Assembly: GCA_020793555.1 (NCBI GenBank)
Contig: DQIO01000304.1
Location: 1 to 16,376, forward strand
Reading direction: 5' to 3'
Source of the DNA: Methanosarcinaceae archaeon
Lineage (GTDB): Archaea > Halobacteriota > Methanosarcinia > Methanosarcinales > Methanosarcinaceae
DNA length: 16,376 nt
The notes under the pieces are model-generated. The model saw only the letters and a list, made by a program, of their open reading frames with translations, was not told the DNA's origin and ran no database searches. Position 1 is the first letter of the stretch. Each line of letters begins with the position of its first letter. Both the position numbers and the translations under genes were made by a program. Positions 1-7,217 of this stretch are shown here, in pieces.

Positions 1-63
1 TATCTGGTTTTCTAAATTTACTCCATACATGGAAGATATTTTGGGACTGAAAGTATATAAAGA

Positions 64-225
64 TCACGATTTGTAGGACACGACTGGATTTTTATCAGGT
101 GCTGTGGTTGAAAAATATTCATACTCCAACCAATCTTTATTAGCATCCAAGTATACTTTAGCATCTTTAGATGTATGAAAACTTGCCTTATCAATTATTA
201 AAAATATTTTGGAAACCGCACTCAT
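64..225 (-). pseudogene. IS630-family transposase remnant (DDE domain fragment)
   Basis: A 53-codon open stretch, too short to be a whole gene, reads like the C-terminal half of an IS630/Tc1-type DDE transposase. A hydrophobic strand ending in Asp (IFLIIDKASFH, residues 7-17) matches the family block around the second catalytic Asp. About 20 residues later comes an aromatic strand and TAPDKNPV, the counterpart of the family's 'PxxSPExNPIE' block that carries the last catalytic acid. The final Glu is replaced (NPVV) and a TGA follows five codons later. The frame is closed upstream by TGA just before the ATG, so the N-terminal domain and first catalytic Asp are missing. I see no terminal repeats. 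Family assignment is from recalled motifs; inactivity follows from the missing ends and missing Glu. Confidence 0.6.
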
Positions 226-313
226 TCGGCATCATTTTTTATTCAAGAAAAAGATTCACTTTTGGGATTTACCTGTGGAAAGTGCAATTCCAGTGAAGAT
301 GGGATGAATTTTC

Positions 314-379
314 ACCGCAGAGGTCGCAAAGAGCAGTTGCAAACCAGTAAACAACTTTGCGCTCTGTGTTCTCAGCGGT
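314..379. repeat. GC-rich imperfect inverted repeat downstream of apgM
   Basis: Left arm 314-334 starts ACCGCAGAGGTCGCAAAGAG. The reverse complement of the right arm (354-379) starts ACCGCTGAGAACACAGAG. The shared pattern is ACCGC-N-GAG-NN-C-N-CA-N-AG, with about 20 bp between the arms. The ACCGC/GCGGT ends pair perfectly and inner pairing is interrupted. The composition is richer in GC than the flanks. The unit resembles the CACCGCAGAG-type dispersed repeat I recall from many prokaryotic genomes; that recollection is not checked. It lies just past the 3' end of apgM and next to a transposase remnant, so it could be a mobile repeat, a transcript-end structure, or both. Confidence 0.5.
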
Positions 380-421
380 TGGATTTTCATCAAAATCGCA
401 GCACAGTGCCAATCGAGAGAT

Positions 422-1618
422 TCAATTAAGATCGATAAGCATCTGCACAAGATCCGGTGCATACACTATCCCAAACGACCCTTGCTTTGCAGATTCCTCA
501 TCAAACGCTGCCGTATCGTCAAGGTCTTTGTGCGCAGTGGAATAAATTGCAAATGGCACAGGATCGGATGTATGTGTTTTTAATGAAATTGGAGTTGGAT
601 GGTCTGGCAGAACAAGAATCGTGAAATCCTCGTCAGACTCGCGTGCGTATTCCAATATCCTGCCAACAACCATTTTATCAAAATCCTCTATAGCCTGGAT
701 TTTTGCATCAACATCCCCCATGTGTCCCGCCTCATCCGGTGCTTCGACATGCACGAATACAATATCGTGGTTCTTCAGGGATTCGAGTGCATACTCTGCC
801 TTGCCGGAGTAATTCGTATCCAGATACCCTGTCGCACCAGGCACATCAATGACATCCAATCCGGCATAAATGCCGATCCCTTTTAACAGGTCAACGGCAG
901 ATATGATAGAACCGGTTATTCCATAAAGTTGCTTGAATTCCGTAAAACTTGGTGCATAACCCTGTCCCCAGAGCCAGATATAATTTGCAGGATTCTTGCC
1001 GGCTTTGACTCGCTCGCTGTTCACGGGATGTTTCTCAAGGATAGTTCTTGAAGCATCGGTCAACTCACACAAAAGTTCGCTGTCCTTACCTATAGGCATA
1101 TACTTATTTTTTGTTTCACCAATGACATCATGCGGCGGCGTGCATTCTGCATCTATGCCAACATCCCCTGAAGCGACCATAAGGTGACGGTAACTTATTC
1201 CGGGATAGAACCTTATATTTTCAGTGCCAAGTTCAGAGTCCACCGCTTCAATGAGTATCTTTGCCTCTTCACTTGTAATGTGTCCTGCACTGTAATCCGA
1301 AATAATATCATCCTTGATAGTGATCAGGTTACACCGAAACGCCACATCGCCATCACTAAGCGGCACTCTCATGCTTGCAGCTTCAAGCGGAGCCCTGCCG
1401 GAATAATACTTTTTAGGGTCATATCCAAGTATAGACATATTTGCAACATCGCTTCCAGGAGGCATCCCGTCCGGCACTGTTCTTGCAAGTCCCATGCATC
1501 CATATTTTGAGATATAATCCATGTTTGGAGTATTGGCTTTTTGAAGAACTGTCTTTCCGCCAAATTCATCCATTGGGAAATCTGCCATCCCGTCTCCAAT
1601 AAGTACCGCGTATTTCAT
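422..1618 (-). CDS. apgM: 2,3-bisphosphoglycerate-independent phosphoglycerate mutase, archaeal type
   Basis: Interconverts 3-phosphoglycerate and 2-phosphoglycerate in glycolysis/gluconeogenesis; a cytosolic metalloenzyme of the alkaline phosphatase superfamily. At 398 aa it has the usual length of archaeal ApgM. Visible motifs are the N-terminal metal site GDGMAD (residues 8-13), the block PPGSDVAN (53-60) whose Ser56 corresponds to the phosphorylated Ser of this enzyme class, then MSILGYDP (61-68). Further metal-ligand blocks are [13 protein letters not shown] in the last third, and [20 protein letters not shown] near the C-terminus. The ATG start is supported by GGTGA about five bases upstream and by the family's standard N-terminus. 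It is divergent from the S-layer-like gene. With the enolase at 9763-11037 it covers two consecutive steps of the lower glycolytic pathway, though the genes are far apart. Confidence 0.95.
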   Translation of the reverse strand: MKYAVLIGDGMADFPMDEFGGKTVLQKANTPNMDYISKYGCMGLARTVPDGMPPGSDVANMSILGYDPKKYYSGRAPLEAASMRVPLSDGDVAFRCNLITIKDDIISDYSAGHITSEEAKILIEAVDSELGTENIRFYPGISYRHLMVASGDVGIDAECTPPHDVIGETKNKYMPIGKDSELLCELTDASRTILEKHPVNSERVKAGKNPANYIWLWGQGYAPSFTEFKQLYGITGSIISAVDLLKGIGIYAGLDVIDVPGATGYLDTNYSGKAEYALESLKNHDIVFVHVEAPDEAGHMGDVDAKIQAIEDFDKMVVGRILEYARESDEDFTILVLPDHPTPISLKTHTSDPVPFAIYSTAHKDLDDTAAFDEESAKQGSFGIVYAPDLVQMLIDLN

Positions 1619-1689
1619 TGGTTCACCATTTGAGTATCTGAATCAAAACACCTATAAACGAATCTATCAATATAATTATATTAAATAAA

Positions 1690-1700
1690 TGGATATATAA
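1690..1700 (+). promoter_or_regulatory. Probable TATA box of the S-layer-like gene
   Basis: An AT run GGATATATAAT sits 52-62 bp before the ATG at 1752. Archaeal initiation about 25 bp downstream would give a leader of roughly 30 nt that includes the GAGGT ribosome site at 1744-1748. The region is AT-rich and shared with divergent apgM, so other TATA-like strings exist (for example around 1649-1656 on the other strand). Assignment is by spacing only. Confidence 0.4.
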
Positions 1701-1751
1701 TCGCATTATACTAACATATTATACAATTGACACTTGAGGTTTGAGGTTTCT

Positions 1752-2942
1752 ATGAGATATATACATTTTGTACTAGTGGGCTTGTGCATCGTCTTATCAG
1801 CATTCGTATCTCCTGCATACGGCGCAGAAGTAAATGCAATGATACATTACTCGGAAAAATTTGTGGAGATTAAAGACGAACTTGCACTTGAGCAAGGCTA
1901 TTCCGTAAAAGTGATAGACATAAACTCCGAAAACGGTGATAGCTGGCTTGAATTGTACTTAAACGGAAACAAAATTGACACTGATGCGTACTTTGCCAAG
2001 AAAAATGCACCTTTTGAGTATATCAGAACCGTGACCGATGAAGATGATGAAGAAGAAGATGATGAAGAAACAGATTACCTGATAATTCGCATAACTCCTA
2101 TTGAAGTGGTGGAAGAACCCATTTCAGTGGAACTAAAAGTAGAGCAGTTCCTTGACACTGAATTAGATGCAGCCGAATACATTATACTTGACGAAACTAA
2201 ATCAATTCGAATTGGCACACCTCTTGAACTTGAAGAAGAGCACATACTTGAAGCATCTGGTCTGGATGACACATCTGTTACACTTACCCTTAGCAAGAAC
2301 GGTTATCCGATAAAAGAAGAAGAGGTTGAGAAAGGAGACATGTTCACCTACTCAAAAACCGTTGACGGCAAAGTCATCACTATTTTCATTGCAAAATTCG
2401 ATGATTTCTTTGTAGGAGCAGATAGTGAAGTGATATTTCTTGAACAAGTATCCCAGAGAGCGAATATCATCATTGAAAGTGATGCCACAATAACAATAGA
2501 AGGCGCAGACAGTGCTAAAATTCGTGCCGGTGATTTCGCAATAATTAGTTATACCATTGAAAACGAGGACATTTCTGAGGTTAAAGTGTTACTTGATGGT
2601 GAGCAGATCGACCATAGAAGTGGCATCAGTACAGGTACTACATATTCAACTGTAAATAAAACATCGAATGCCGGAATACATGAAGTGGTTTTAACAGCTG
2701 TTGCAAGTGATGGAACCATGTCAACTCACACAAAAGCATTCACAGTCGAAGCCAGCATCGCATCCGAAGCGGCAGGACTTGCGGCAGAGGTCGCTTCAGA
2801 GGCTGCTTTAGACATGGTGGAAAAGATTGGTGAAGATAATGAGACCGTTGGAAAAGTGCTCGAACTGCCTGGTTTTGGTTTAATGTTATCTGCTATTATG
2901 ATCGGACTTGTGTTTATGTCCATGCAGGCAAGGAAAAAATAA
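1752..2942 (+). CDS. S-layer-repeat surface protein with PGF-CTERM-like anchor
   Basis: A predicted exported surface protein of 396 aa. The ATG at 1752 is preferred over an in-frame TTG at 1734: GAGGT lies a few bases upstream, and the protein then starts with a clean signal peptide (basic start, hydrophobic core, likely cleavage after SPAYG). Two regions, about residues 45-140 and 155-245, share the plan 'Leu-acidic-hydrophobic, LxLxxNGxxI, xxFxYxxxV, IxIxxI', which I recognise as the S-layer-related repeat of Methanosarcinales (PF07752-like). Between them is an acidic run (DEDDEEEDDEETD). An Ig-like beta region follows (about 245-335), then an Ala/Glu-rich helical stalk. The last 24 residues are PGFG, a hydrophobic helix and RKK, the pattern of an archaeosortase-processed PGF-CTERM signal. 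Function beyond surface attachment is unknown. It is too small and single to be assumed the main S-layer protein. Confidence 0.85.
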   Translation: MRYIHFVLVGLCIVLSAFVSPAYGAEVNAMIHYSEKFVEIKDELALEQGYSVKVIDINSENGDSWLELYLNGNKIDTDAYFAKKNAPFEYIRTVTDEDDEEEDDEETDYLIIRITPIEVVEEPISVELKVEQFLDTELDAAEYIILDETKSIRIGTPLELEEEHILEASGLDDTSVTLTLSKNGYPIKEEEVEKGDMFTYSKTVDGKVITIFIAKFDDFFVGADSEVIFLEQVSQRANIIIESDATITIEGADSAKIRAGDFAIISYTIENEDISEVKVLLDGEQIDHRSGISTGTTYSTVNKTSNAGIHEVVLTAVASDGTMSTHTKAFTVEASIASEAAGLAAEVASEAALDMVEKIGEDNETVGKVLELPGFGLMLSAIMIGLVFMSMQARKK

Positions 2943-3100
2943 TTAAATTCGTATTTGTATAGCTGGGGTAAGAGAACTGTGTAAATGAGAGTTTCCGATC
3001 TGAAGCTGAAACCAACACAAGCGCCGCTAAGCGGCTCATTCCCACACCACTAACGCGAACGGTATGGGCGTTTCCGCGACATTTCAACTTATCAAACAAA

Positions 3101-3126
3101 TGTGGTGCACCACAGCATAGCGTTTT
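3101..3126 (+). terminator. Palindrome plus T-run, possible 3' end of S-layer-like transcript
   Basis: TGTGGTGCACCACA (3101-3114) is a perfect palindrome that can fold as a 5-bp stem with a TGCA loop. It is followed eight bases later by TTTTT (3122-3126). It lies about 160 bp after the S-layer-like stop codon. Oligo-T is the known archaeal termination signal; the hairpin is not required. A 14-bp palindrome could equally be a protein-binding site. Confidence 0.35.
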
Positions 3127-3240
3127 TACATACTAATGTTATTAAAAATGTATGGATTTCATCGCTTTTCCGACAGTCTCATATATGTTCTGTAATTCAG
3201 GTTTATTCGACCGATATATATGTATATATTTCATAATGTT

Positions 3241-3262
3241 TGGAATCCGCCGCCTGCGGCGG
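3241..3262 (+). repeat. Dispersed GC palindrome, copy 1
   Basis: TGGAATCC leads into CCGCCGC-CT-GCGGCGG, a near-perfect palindrome with a 6-7 bp all-GC stem. The same 22 bases occur in reverse orientation at 12574-12595, also in a gene-free region. Flanking bases on either side do not match beyond this core, so the two are repeats of a short unit and not a larger duplication. Confidence 0.65.
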
Positions 3263-3319
3263 GTTGCTGCGCGGGTCTGGCAATGTGGGTTGTGCATAGA
3301 CATTTCATCTCTTTTTTTC

Positions 3320-4267
3320 TCAGTACTCAACATCCTGCCGCACAAATATCATCATTCCACTAAACAGGAACAGTAATCCAACCCCTAATTGTATGAGCAT
3401 GTACTGGTTGAACATCTCGCCACCATAGAGCGCAATCATATCAAGCGTAAGTGGAGAGATCATTGTAATTTTCTCAATCGTGGATGCTGTACTTTCACCT
3501 GCAACAGAAAATATTGGCAGGAATATCCACACGGTTGTCAATATTATCATAATCTTCAAGATCCAACCGCCCCGATTTACTGCACTTTCCTCATTCCGGG
3601 TAATCGTTGAGAGGAACATGCCGATCGATGCAAACAGGAATGTCGTCACAATACTTGCGATCAATACCTGATTCTTGAGTTGGGCAGCCTGCTCAACTTC
3701 GATATACGGTACAAATGATGCACCAATTATCCATATAACACCTGCAAACACCAGAACTATCATCGGGATGGCTGCACCAATTGCCCCAATGAATTTGGAT
3801 AAATATGCCATTGCCCTTGGTTGAGGGCTTACCAAGAGGTGATACAGCGTCTTTGATTCACGCTCCCTCGCAATACTTGATGCACACAGGCGCACAGACA
3901 ATTTAGAAAGTGACGACAATGCAATCAATATCGGTGCAATTATGAATAGCGTTATTCCGATATCAACAGGCAGCACCACATCAGGAGGTGTTCCAGAACT
4001 TGCAGACTGCAGTGCCGAAACAAAAAACGCCATAAGGAATATCGCAAAGTCCGTCAAGGGTGCAACTCCCTTTTCAAGTTCCATGGGAAACATTGAAAGC
4101 AGAGGCATCTCAACCTGCGCAGCACCGTATTCCTGCATATATGCACCATATAATGAAATTGCAAACACAAAAGAAAATAGAATATATGACGTGATCGTCT
4201 TTCGCCTGATCGCAAATTTCAACTCATCAAAAATGATGGCGAACACACCCTTGAATAAATTAACCAT
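3320..4267 (-). CDS. ABC-2 type transporter permease
   Basis: Integral membrane subunit of an ABC transporter, partner of the ATPase encoded just upstream. From the ATG at 4267 it has 315 aa. An in-frame ATG at 4282 is possible, but GGTGG lies directly before the 4267 ATG. About seven hydrophobic segments can be seen, including one near the N-terminus (TSYILFSFVFAISLYGAYM), one before the conserved loop (GITLFIIAPILIALSSL), and one near the C-terminus (LIQLGVGLLFLFSGMMIFV). The cytoplasmic loop SIARERESKTLYHLLVSP is the hallmark of ABC-2 permeases, thought to contact the ATPase. The start overlaps the ATPase stop by 8 bp, so the two are translationally coupled. Substrate is unknown: this class includes drug, lipid and polysaccharide exporters and Na+ efflux (NatAB-like) systems. 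Confidence 0.88.
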   Translation of the reverse strand: MVNLFKGVFAIIFDELKFAIRRKTITSYILFSFVFAISLYGAYMQEYGAAQVEMPLLSMFPMELEKGVAPLTDFAIFLMAFFVSALQSASSGTPPDVVLPVDIGITLFIIAPILIALSSLSKLSVRLCASSIARERESKTLYHLLVSPQPRAMAYLSKFIGAIGAAIPMIVLVFAGVIWIIGASFVPYIEVEQAAQLKNQVLIASIVTTFLFASIGMFLSTITRNEESAVNRGGWILKIMIILTTVWIFLPIFSVAGESTASTIEKITMISPLTLDMIALYGGEMFNQYMLIQLGVGLLFLFSGMMIFVRQDVEY

Positions 4268-5183
4268 GATGACCACCTGCATATTTTAAGAATATATCTT
4301 CAAGTGTAATCTTTGTCTGCCTTGCTTCAAGTATGTCAGTATGATTCGAAGCCGTATGGATTACCACAGGAATGTCTGTTTTGGAATCGCGTACTTTCAC
4401 AATAACCCAGCCGCGTTTTTGTGAAACGTCAGTCACACAGTCAAGAGACGTCAGTTTAGACTCCAGTCCATCCATAGTGGAATCATCACTGACCTTAATT
4501 TCAATCGCAATGCTTCCGGTTTTGTTCCGCAAAGACTCTATTGTATCCTCAACAACCGTTTTTCCATCCTGAATAATGGTTACACTGTCACATAATTCCT
4601 CAACTGTATAAAGGTCGTGGTCAGAAACCAAAATCGTTTTTCCCATCTCCTTTAGATCAAGAATTGTCTCCTTGAACTGCTTCCTGATTACCGGATCAAG
4701 CCCGGACATCGGCTCATCCAGAAGCAGAATTTCAGGATCATGCAAAAGTGCAAGAGCAAGCGCAACACGTTTTTTCATACCAGTTGAATAACCTCTTATC
4801 AAGCGGTCTGCCGCATCTTCAAGCTGGACAGCAGATATCACATTACGGATAAGGGTTTTAGCTTCTTTTTTCGGCATCCCATAGAGCTTTGAATGGAATA
4901 CAAGTTCACTTCTCGCTGATTTATCCTCATGCAAGCGCGGGGTTTCAGGAACTACACCTATAAGACTACGTACACTGACACCACGTTTTATTGGAATATC
5001 ATTTATCATTACCTCGCCCGAATCCACCCGAATAAGTGTCGAAAGTATCTTTATTGTGGTGCTTTTCCCTGCACCATTTGGTCCAATAAGTCCATGTATC
5101 GAGCCTTTGTTCACATGCAGGTTCAAACCCTTAAGCGCATCCACTTTTCCAAAACTCTTTGTGAGGTTTTTTGCATCGATCAA
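4260..5183 (-). CDS. ABC transporter ATP-binding protein
   Basis: Nucleotide-binding subunit that powers the neighbouring ABC-2 permease. It has 307 aa. Motifs in order: Walker A GPNGAGKST (34-42), signature YSTGMKKR (132-139), Walker B ILLLDEP (152-158), D-loop SGLDP (160-164) and switch His in SDHDLYTVEELCD (His189). The Q-loop position reads VVPETP, with Glu80 where most ATPases have Gln. After about residue 215 a roughly 90-residue C-terminal extension follows, common in DrrA/CcmA-type exporters. The start is TTG at 5183, supported by GGTGAT five bases upstream and by the family's N-terminus. It sits 18 bp after the small membrane protein gene and overlaps the permease start, so the three form one transcription unit. 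Confidence 0.92.
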   Translation of the reverse strand: MIDAKNLTKSFGKVDALKGLNLHVNKGSIHGLIGPNGAGKSTTIKILSTLIRVDSGEVMINDIPIKRGVSVRSLIGVVPETPRLHEDKSARSELVFHSKLYGMPKKEAKTLIRNVISAVQLEDAADRLIRGYSTGMKKRVALALALLHDPEILLLDEPMSGLDPVIRKQFKETILDLKEMGKTILVSDHDLYTVEELCDSVTIIQDGKTVVEDTIESLRNKTGSIAIEIKVSDDSTMDGLESKLTSLDCVTDVSQKRGWVIVKVRDSKTDIPVVIHTASNHTDILEARQTKITLEDIFLKYAGGHHG

Positions 5184-5201
5184 AATATCACCAACGGATG
5201 T

Positions 5202-5561
5202 TCATTTGTTTTTAAATGTACAAGCATTCATCAATTTGTACCAGCGATAACAGAAAATAACAATTAGAACAACGCTTGTAAATTCAAATATATTAGAAAT
5301 ATACCCAAGTTCTGTAAGTTTTATATTAAGTAGGGGTATTGTACTATTGTACACAATTGCAATAGCCTGATGAAAAATGATCAATGTTCCTATCCAGAAA
5401 AGATATATCCAGTTATTGTACAGGAACTTTTCATCAAGATACACTTTTGATTTTAACATTGACTTGTCTATATTATTCCACATCAGGAATATCTGGATGA
5501 CAAATATTAATCCTATTAATGCGACAAGCATACCGGTCCAACTAAATATTATCAATTCCAC
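5202..5561 (-). CDS. Small membrane protein, first gene of the ABC transporter unit
   Basis: I do not recognise this 119-aa protein. It has three clear hydrophobic segments at about residues 3-27 (starting IIFSWTGMLVALIGLIFVIQ), 51-71 (IYLFWIGTLIIFHQAIAIVY) and 86-106 (ISNIFEFTSVVLIVIFCYRW). A charged loop separates the first two, and the tail is short and basic. The start is GTG at 5561, supported by AAAGGA at a normal distance. It is the promoter-proximal gene, 18 bp ahead of the ATPase, which suggests a role as an accessory or regulatory subunit of this transporter. That role is inferred from position only. Its richness in Ile, Phe and AT-ending codons fits a membrane protein in this genome. 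Confidence 0.75.
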   Translation of the reverse strand: MELIIFSWTGMLVALIGLIFVIQIFLMWNNIDKSMLKSKVYLDEKFLYNNWIYLFWIGTLIIFHQAIAIVYNSTIPLLNIKLTELGYISNIFEFTSVVLIVIFCYRWYKLMNACTFKNK

Positions 5562-5613
5562 GATAAGTCCTTTTTTAATTCATATTACATTATCAATTAA
5601 AATATAATTAATG

Positions 5614-5624
5614 GCGTATATATG
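5614..5624 (-). promoter_or_regulatory. Probable TATA box of the small membrane protein-ABC unit
   Basis: On the minus strand CATATATAC lies about 55 bp upstream of the GTG start at 5561. Initiation about 25 bp downstream would leave a leader of roughly 30 nt carrying the AAAGGA site. Spacing and base composition are the only evidence. Confidence 0.4.
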
Positions 5625-5712
5625 TTACGACGAAAAACATACATATCTGGCATATCAATACGGATATCTTATCGATTAAATTCCAATATGCAATTCATTT
5701 TTGATTCATAAT

Positions 5713-5720
5713 CTTTATAT
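5713..5720 (+). promoter_or_regulatory. Probable TATA box of lysC
   Basis: CTTTATAT is a good match to the archaeal TATA box. It sits 65-72 bp before the lysC ATG, giving an expected leader of about 40 nt that includes GTGAG shortly before the start. No lysine-riboswitch-like structure was recognised in the leader. Confidence 0.45.
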
Positions 5721-5784
5721 TGCACTGTAGTATTAATACTGTCATTACCTGCTATAACAACATAATGTAAAGTGTGAGAAAATC

Positions 5785-7179
5785 ATGAGAATCGTAATGA
5801 AATTCGGTGGCACGTCCATCGCAGACGGAAAAAAGATTCGACATGTCGCAGAACTTTTGAAGAGTTACTATGATAATGGTGATGAAGTAGTAGCGATAAC
5901 ATCAGCACTCGGTGGCGTAACTGACGGCTTGCTTGATAATTCCATAAATTCATCAAAAAAAGGCAAAGTCTCCCAGATAAAGGAATTCATGGCAGACCTG
6001 ACCAAAAAACACTACGATGCAATCCATGATGCAGTTGATGACGAAAAAATCATCGATGAGATTATCCAAAAGATCGACAGCAGGATCGATGAACTGGAAA
6101 AAGCACTCATTGGCATCTGTTATCTTGGCGAACTTACACCACGTTCGATCGATTCCATCTCATCCTATGGTGAGAGACTTGCAGTACCTATAGTCTGCGG
6201 CGCGATCAGATCACTTGGAATTAAATCACAGGCGTTTACAGGTGGCGAAGTTGGTATTGTAACAACCGATGAATACGGTCATGCAAGACCACTTGAAAAA
6301 ACATATGAACAGGTACATGAACAACTCACCCCACTTCTTGAAGATCACATACCTGTTGTCACAGGATTTATTGCAGAGAATGAAGAGGGGATCATCACAA
6401 CGCTCGGTAGGGGTGGCTCTGATTTTTCGGCATCGATCATCGGTGCATCGATCAAAGCTGACGAGATCTGGCTTTGGAAAGAGGTTCATGGCATCATGAC
6501 CACTGACCCAAAGATCGTACCTGATGCAAAACCCATTCCACAGATATCATATATCGAAGCAATGGAATTATCTTATTTCGGAGCAAAGGTCCTGCACCCA
6601 AGGTCTATTGAACCTGCAATGAGACATGGTATACCTGTCCGTGTGAAAAACACATTTGAGGTAGATTTCCCAGGTACACTCATATTGGCTGACCAAAAAC
6701 AGAGTGAAGAAGTGGTCAAAGCGGTCACGCTCATTCGAAATGTTGCATTGGTGAACATTTCCGGTGCAGGAATGGTCGGAACGATCGGTACGGCTGGACG
6801 TATGTTTACAACACTTGCCGATGCAGGTGTGAATATCATAATGATAAGTCAGGGTTCGTCTGAAGCGAATATGTCAATTGTAGTGGATTGTACACATCTT
6901 AATGCAGCAGTTGAATCTATCAATTCCGAATTCGATCGTGGTGTTGTGCGGTATGTGACCCATGACACGAATATATGCGTAGTGGCTGTCGTTGGTGCAG
7001 GAATGGCAGGCATTCCCGGTGTCGCAGGCAAATTATTTGATGCACTCGGAACTGCAAAGATCAATGTGATAATGATAAGTCAGGGTTCTTCACAACACAA
7101 TATCTCGTTTGTTGTTAGTGAAGATTCTGCAACCCAGGCAGTTAAGATCCTGCATGATGTATTTGAACTTGATAAATGA
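5785..7179 (+). CDS. lysC: Aspartate kinase with two ACT domains
   Basis: Phosphorylates aspartate, the first step toward lysine, threonine and methionine; cytosolic. It has 464 aa, normal for monofunctional aspartokinases. The N-terminal kinase domain shows KFGGTS (6-11), SYGERL (127-132) and TTLGRGGSDFSA (205-216), followed by the nucleotide-binding block MTTDPKIVPDA (238-248). Two C-terminal ACT domains (about 320-380 and 398-462) each carry a near-identical MISQGSS strand (353-359 and 430-436), the site class that binds feedback amino acids. The ATG is supported by GTGAG a few bases upstream. It is followed by purM after 38 bp and then by the small DUF1894-like gene, and all three probably share one transcript. 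Feedback by lysine or threonine is known for the family but the effector here is not readable. Confidence 0.95.
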   Translation: MRIVMKFGGTSIADGKKIRHVAELLKSYYDNGDEVVAITSALGGVTDGLLDNSINSSKKGKVSQIKEFMADLTKKHYDAIHDAVDDEKIIDEIIQKIDSRIDELEKALIGICYLGELTPRSIDSISSYGERLAVPIVCGAIRSLGIKSQAFTGGEVGIVTTDEYGHARPLEKTYEQVHEQLTPLLEDHIPVVTGFIAENEEGIITTLGRGGSDFSASIIGASIKADEIWLWKEVHGIMTTDPKIVPDAKPIPQISYIEAMELSYFGAKVLHPRSIEPAMRHGIPVRVKNTFEVDFPGTLILADQKQSEEVVKAVTLIRNVALVNISGAGMVGTIGTAGRMFTTLADAGVNIIMISQGSSEANMSIVVDCTHLNAAVESINSEFDRGVVRYVTHDTNICVVAVVGAGMAGIPGVAGKLFDALGTAKINVIMISQGSSQHNISFVVSEDSATQAVKILHDVFELDK

Positions 7180-7217
7180 TTATGGAATTATTATATAATA
7201 GGAACCGAGGCTAGACG

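Larger units (their letters stand above)
2943..3319. other. Gene-free stretch with several GC-rich hairpins
   Basis: No convincing coding frame; short open frames on both strands have no ribosome site or family-like sequence. It contains a small hairpin GCCGC-TAA-GCGGC (3023-3035), a CGCG/CGCG pair around 3054-3078, a perfect 14-bp palindrome (3101-3114), an AT-rich tract with TATA-like strings (about 3215-3235), and a GC palindrome at 3241-3262 that recurs at 12574-12595. The string CCGCGACATT at about 3074-3083 also recurs in the other gene-free island near 12760. The local GC islands stand out against the AT-rich surroundings. This may be an accessory insertion or a structured transcript; nothing more can be said from sequence alone. 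Confidence 0.5.

Noticed and set aside
3152..3376. Plus-strand open frame of 74 codons downstream of the S-layer-like gene
   Set aside because: Passes through the GC palindrome and into the antisense of the permease gene; no ribosome site and unlikely sequence.
5562..5784. Lysine riboswitch or leader attenuator upstream of lysC
   Set aside because: The expected leader is only about 40 nt and no conserved riboswitch core is visible.
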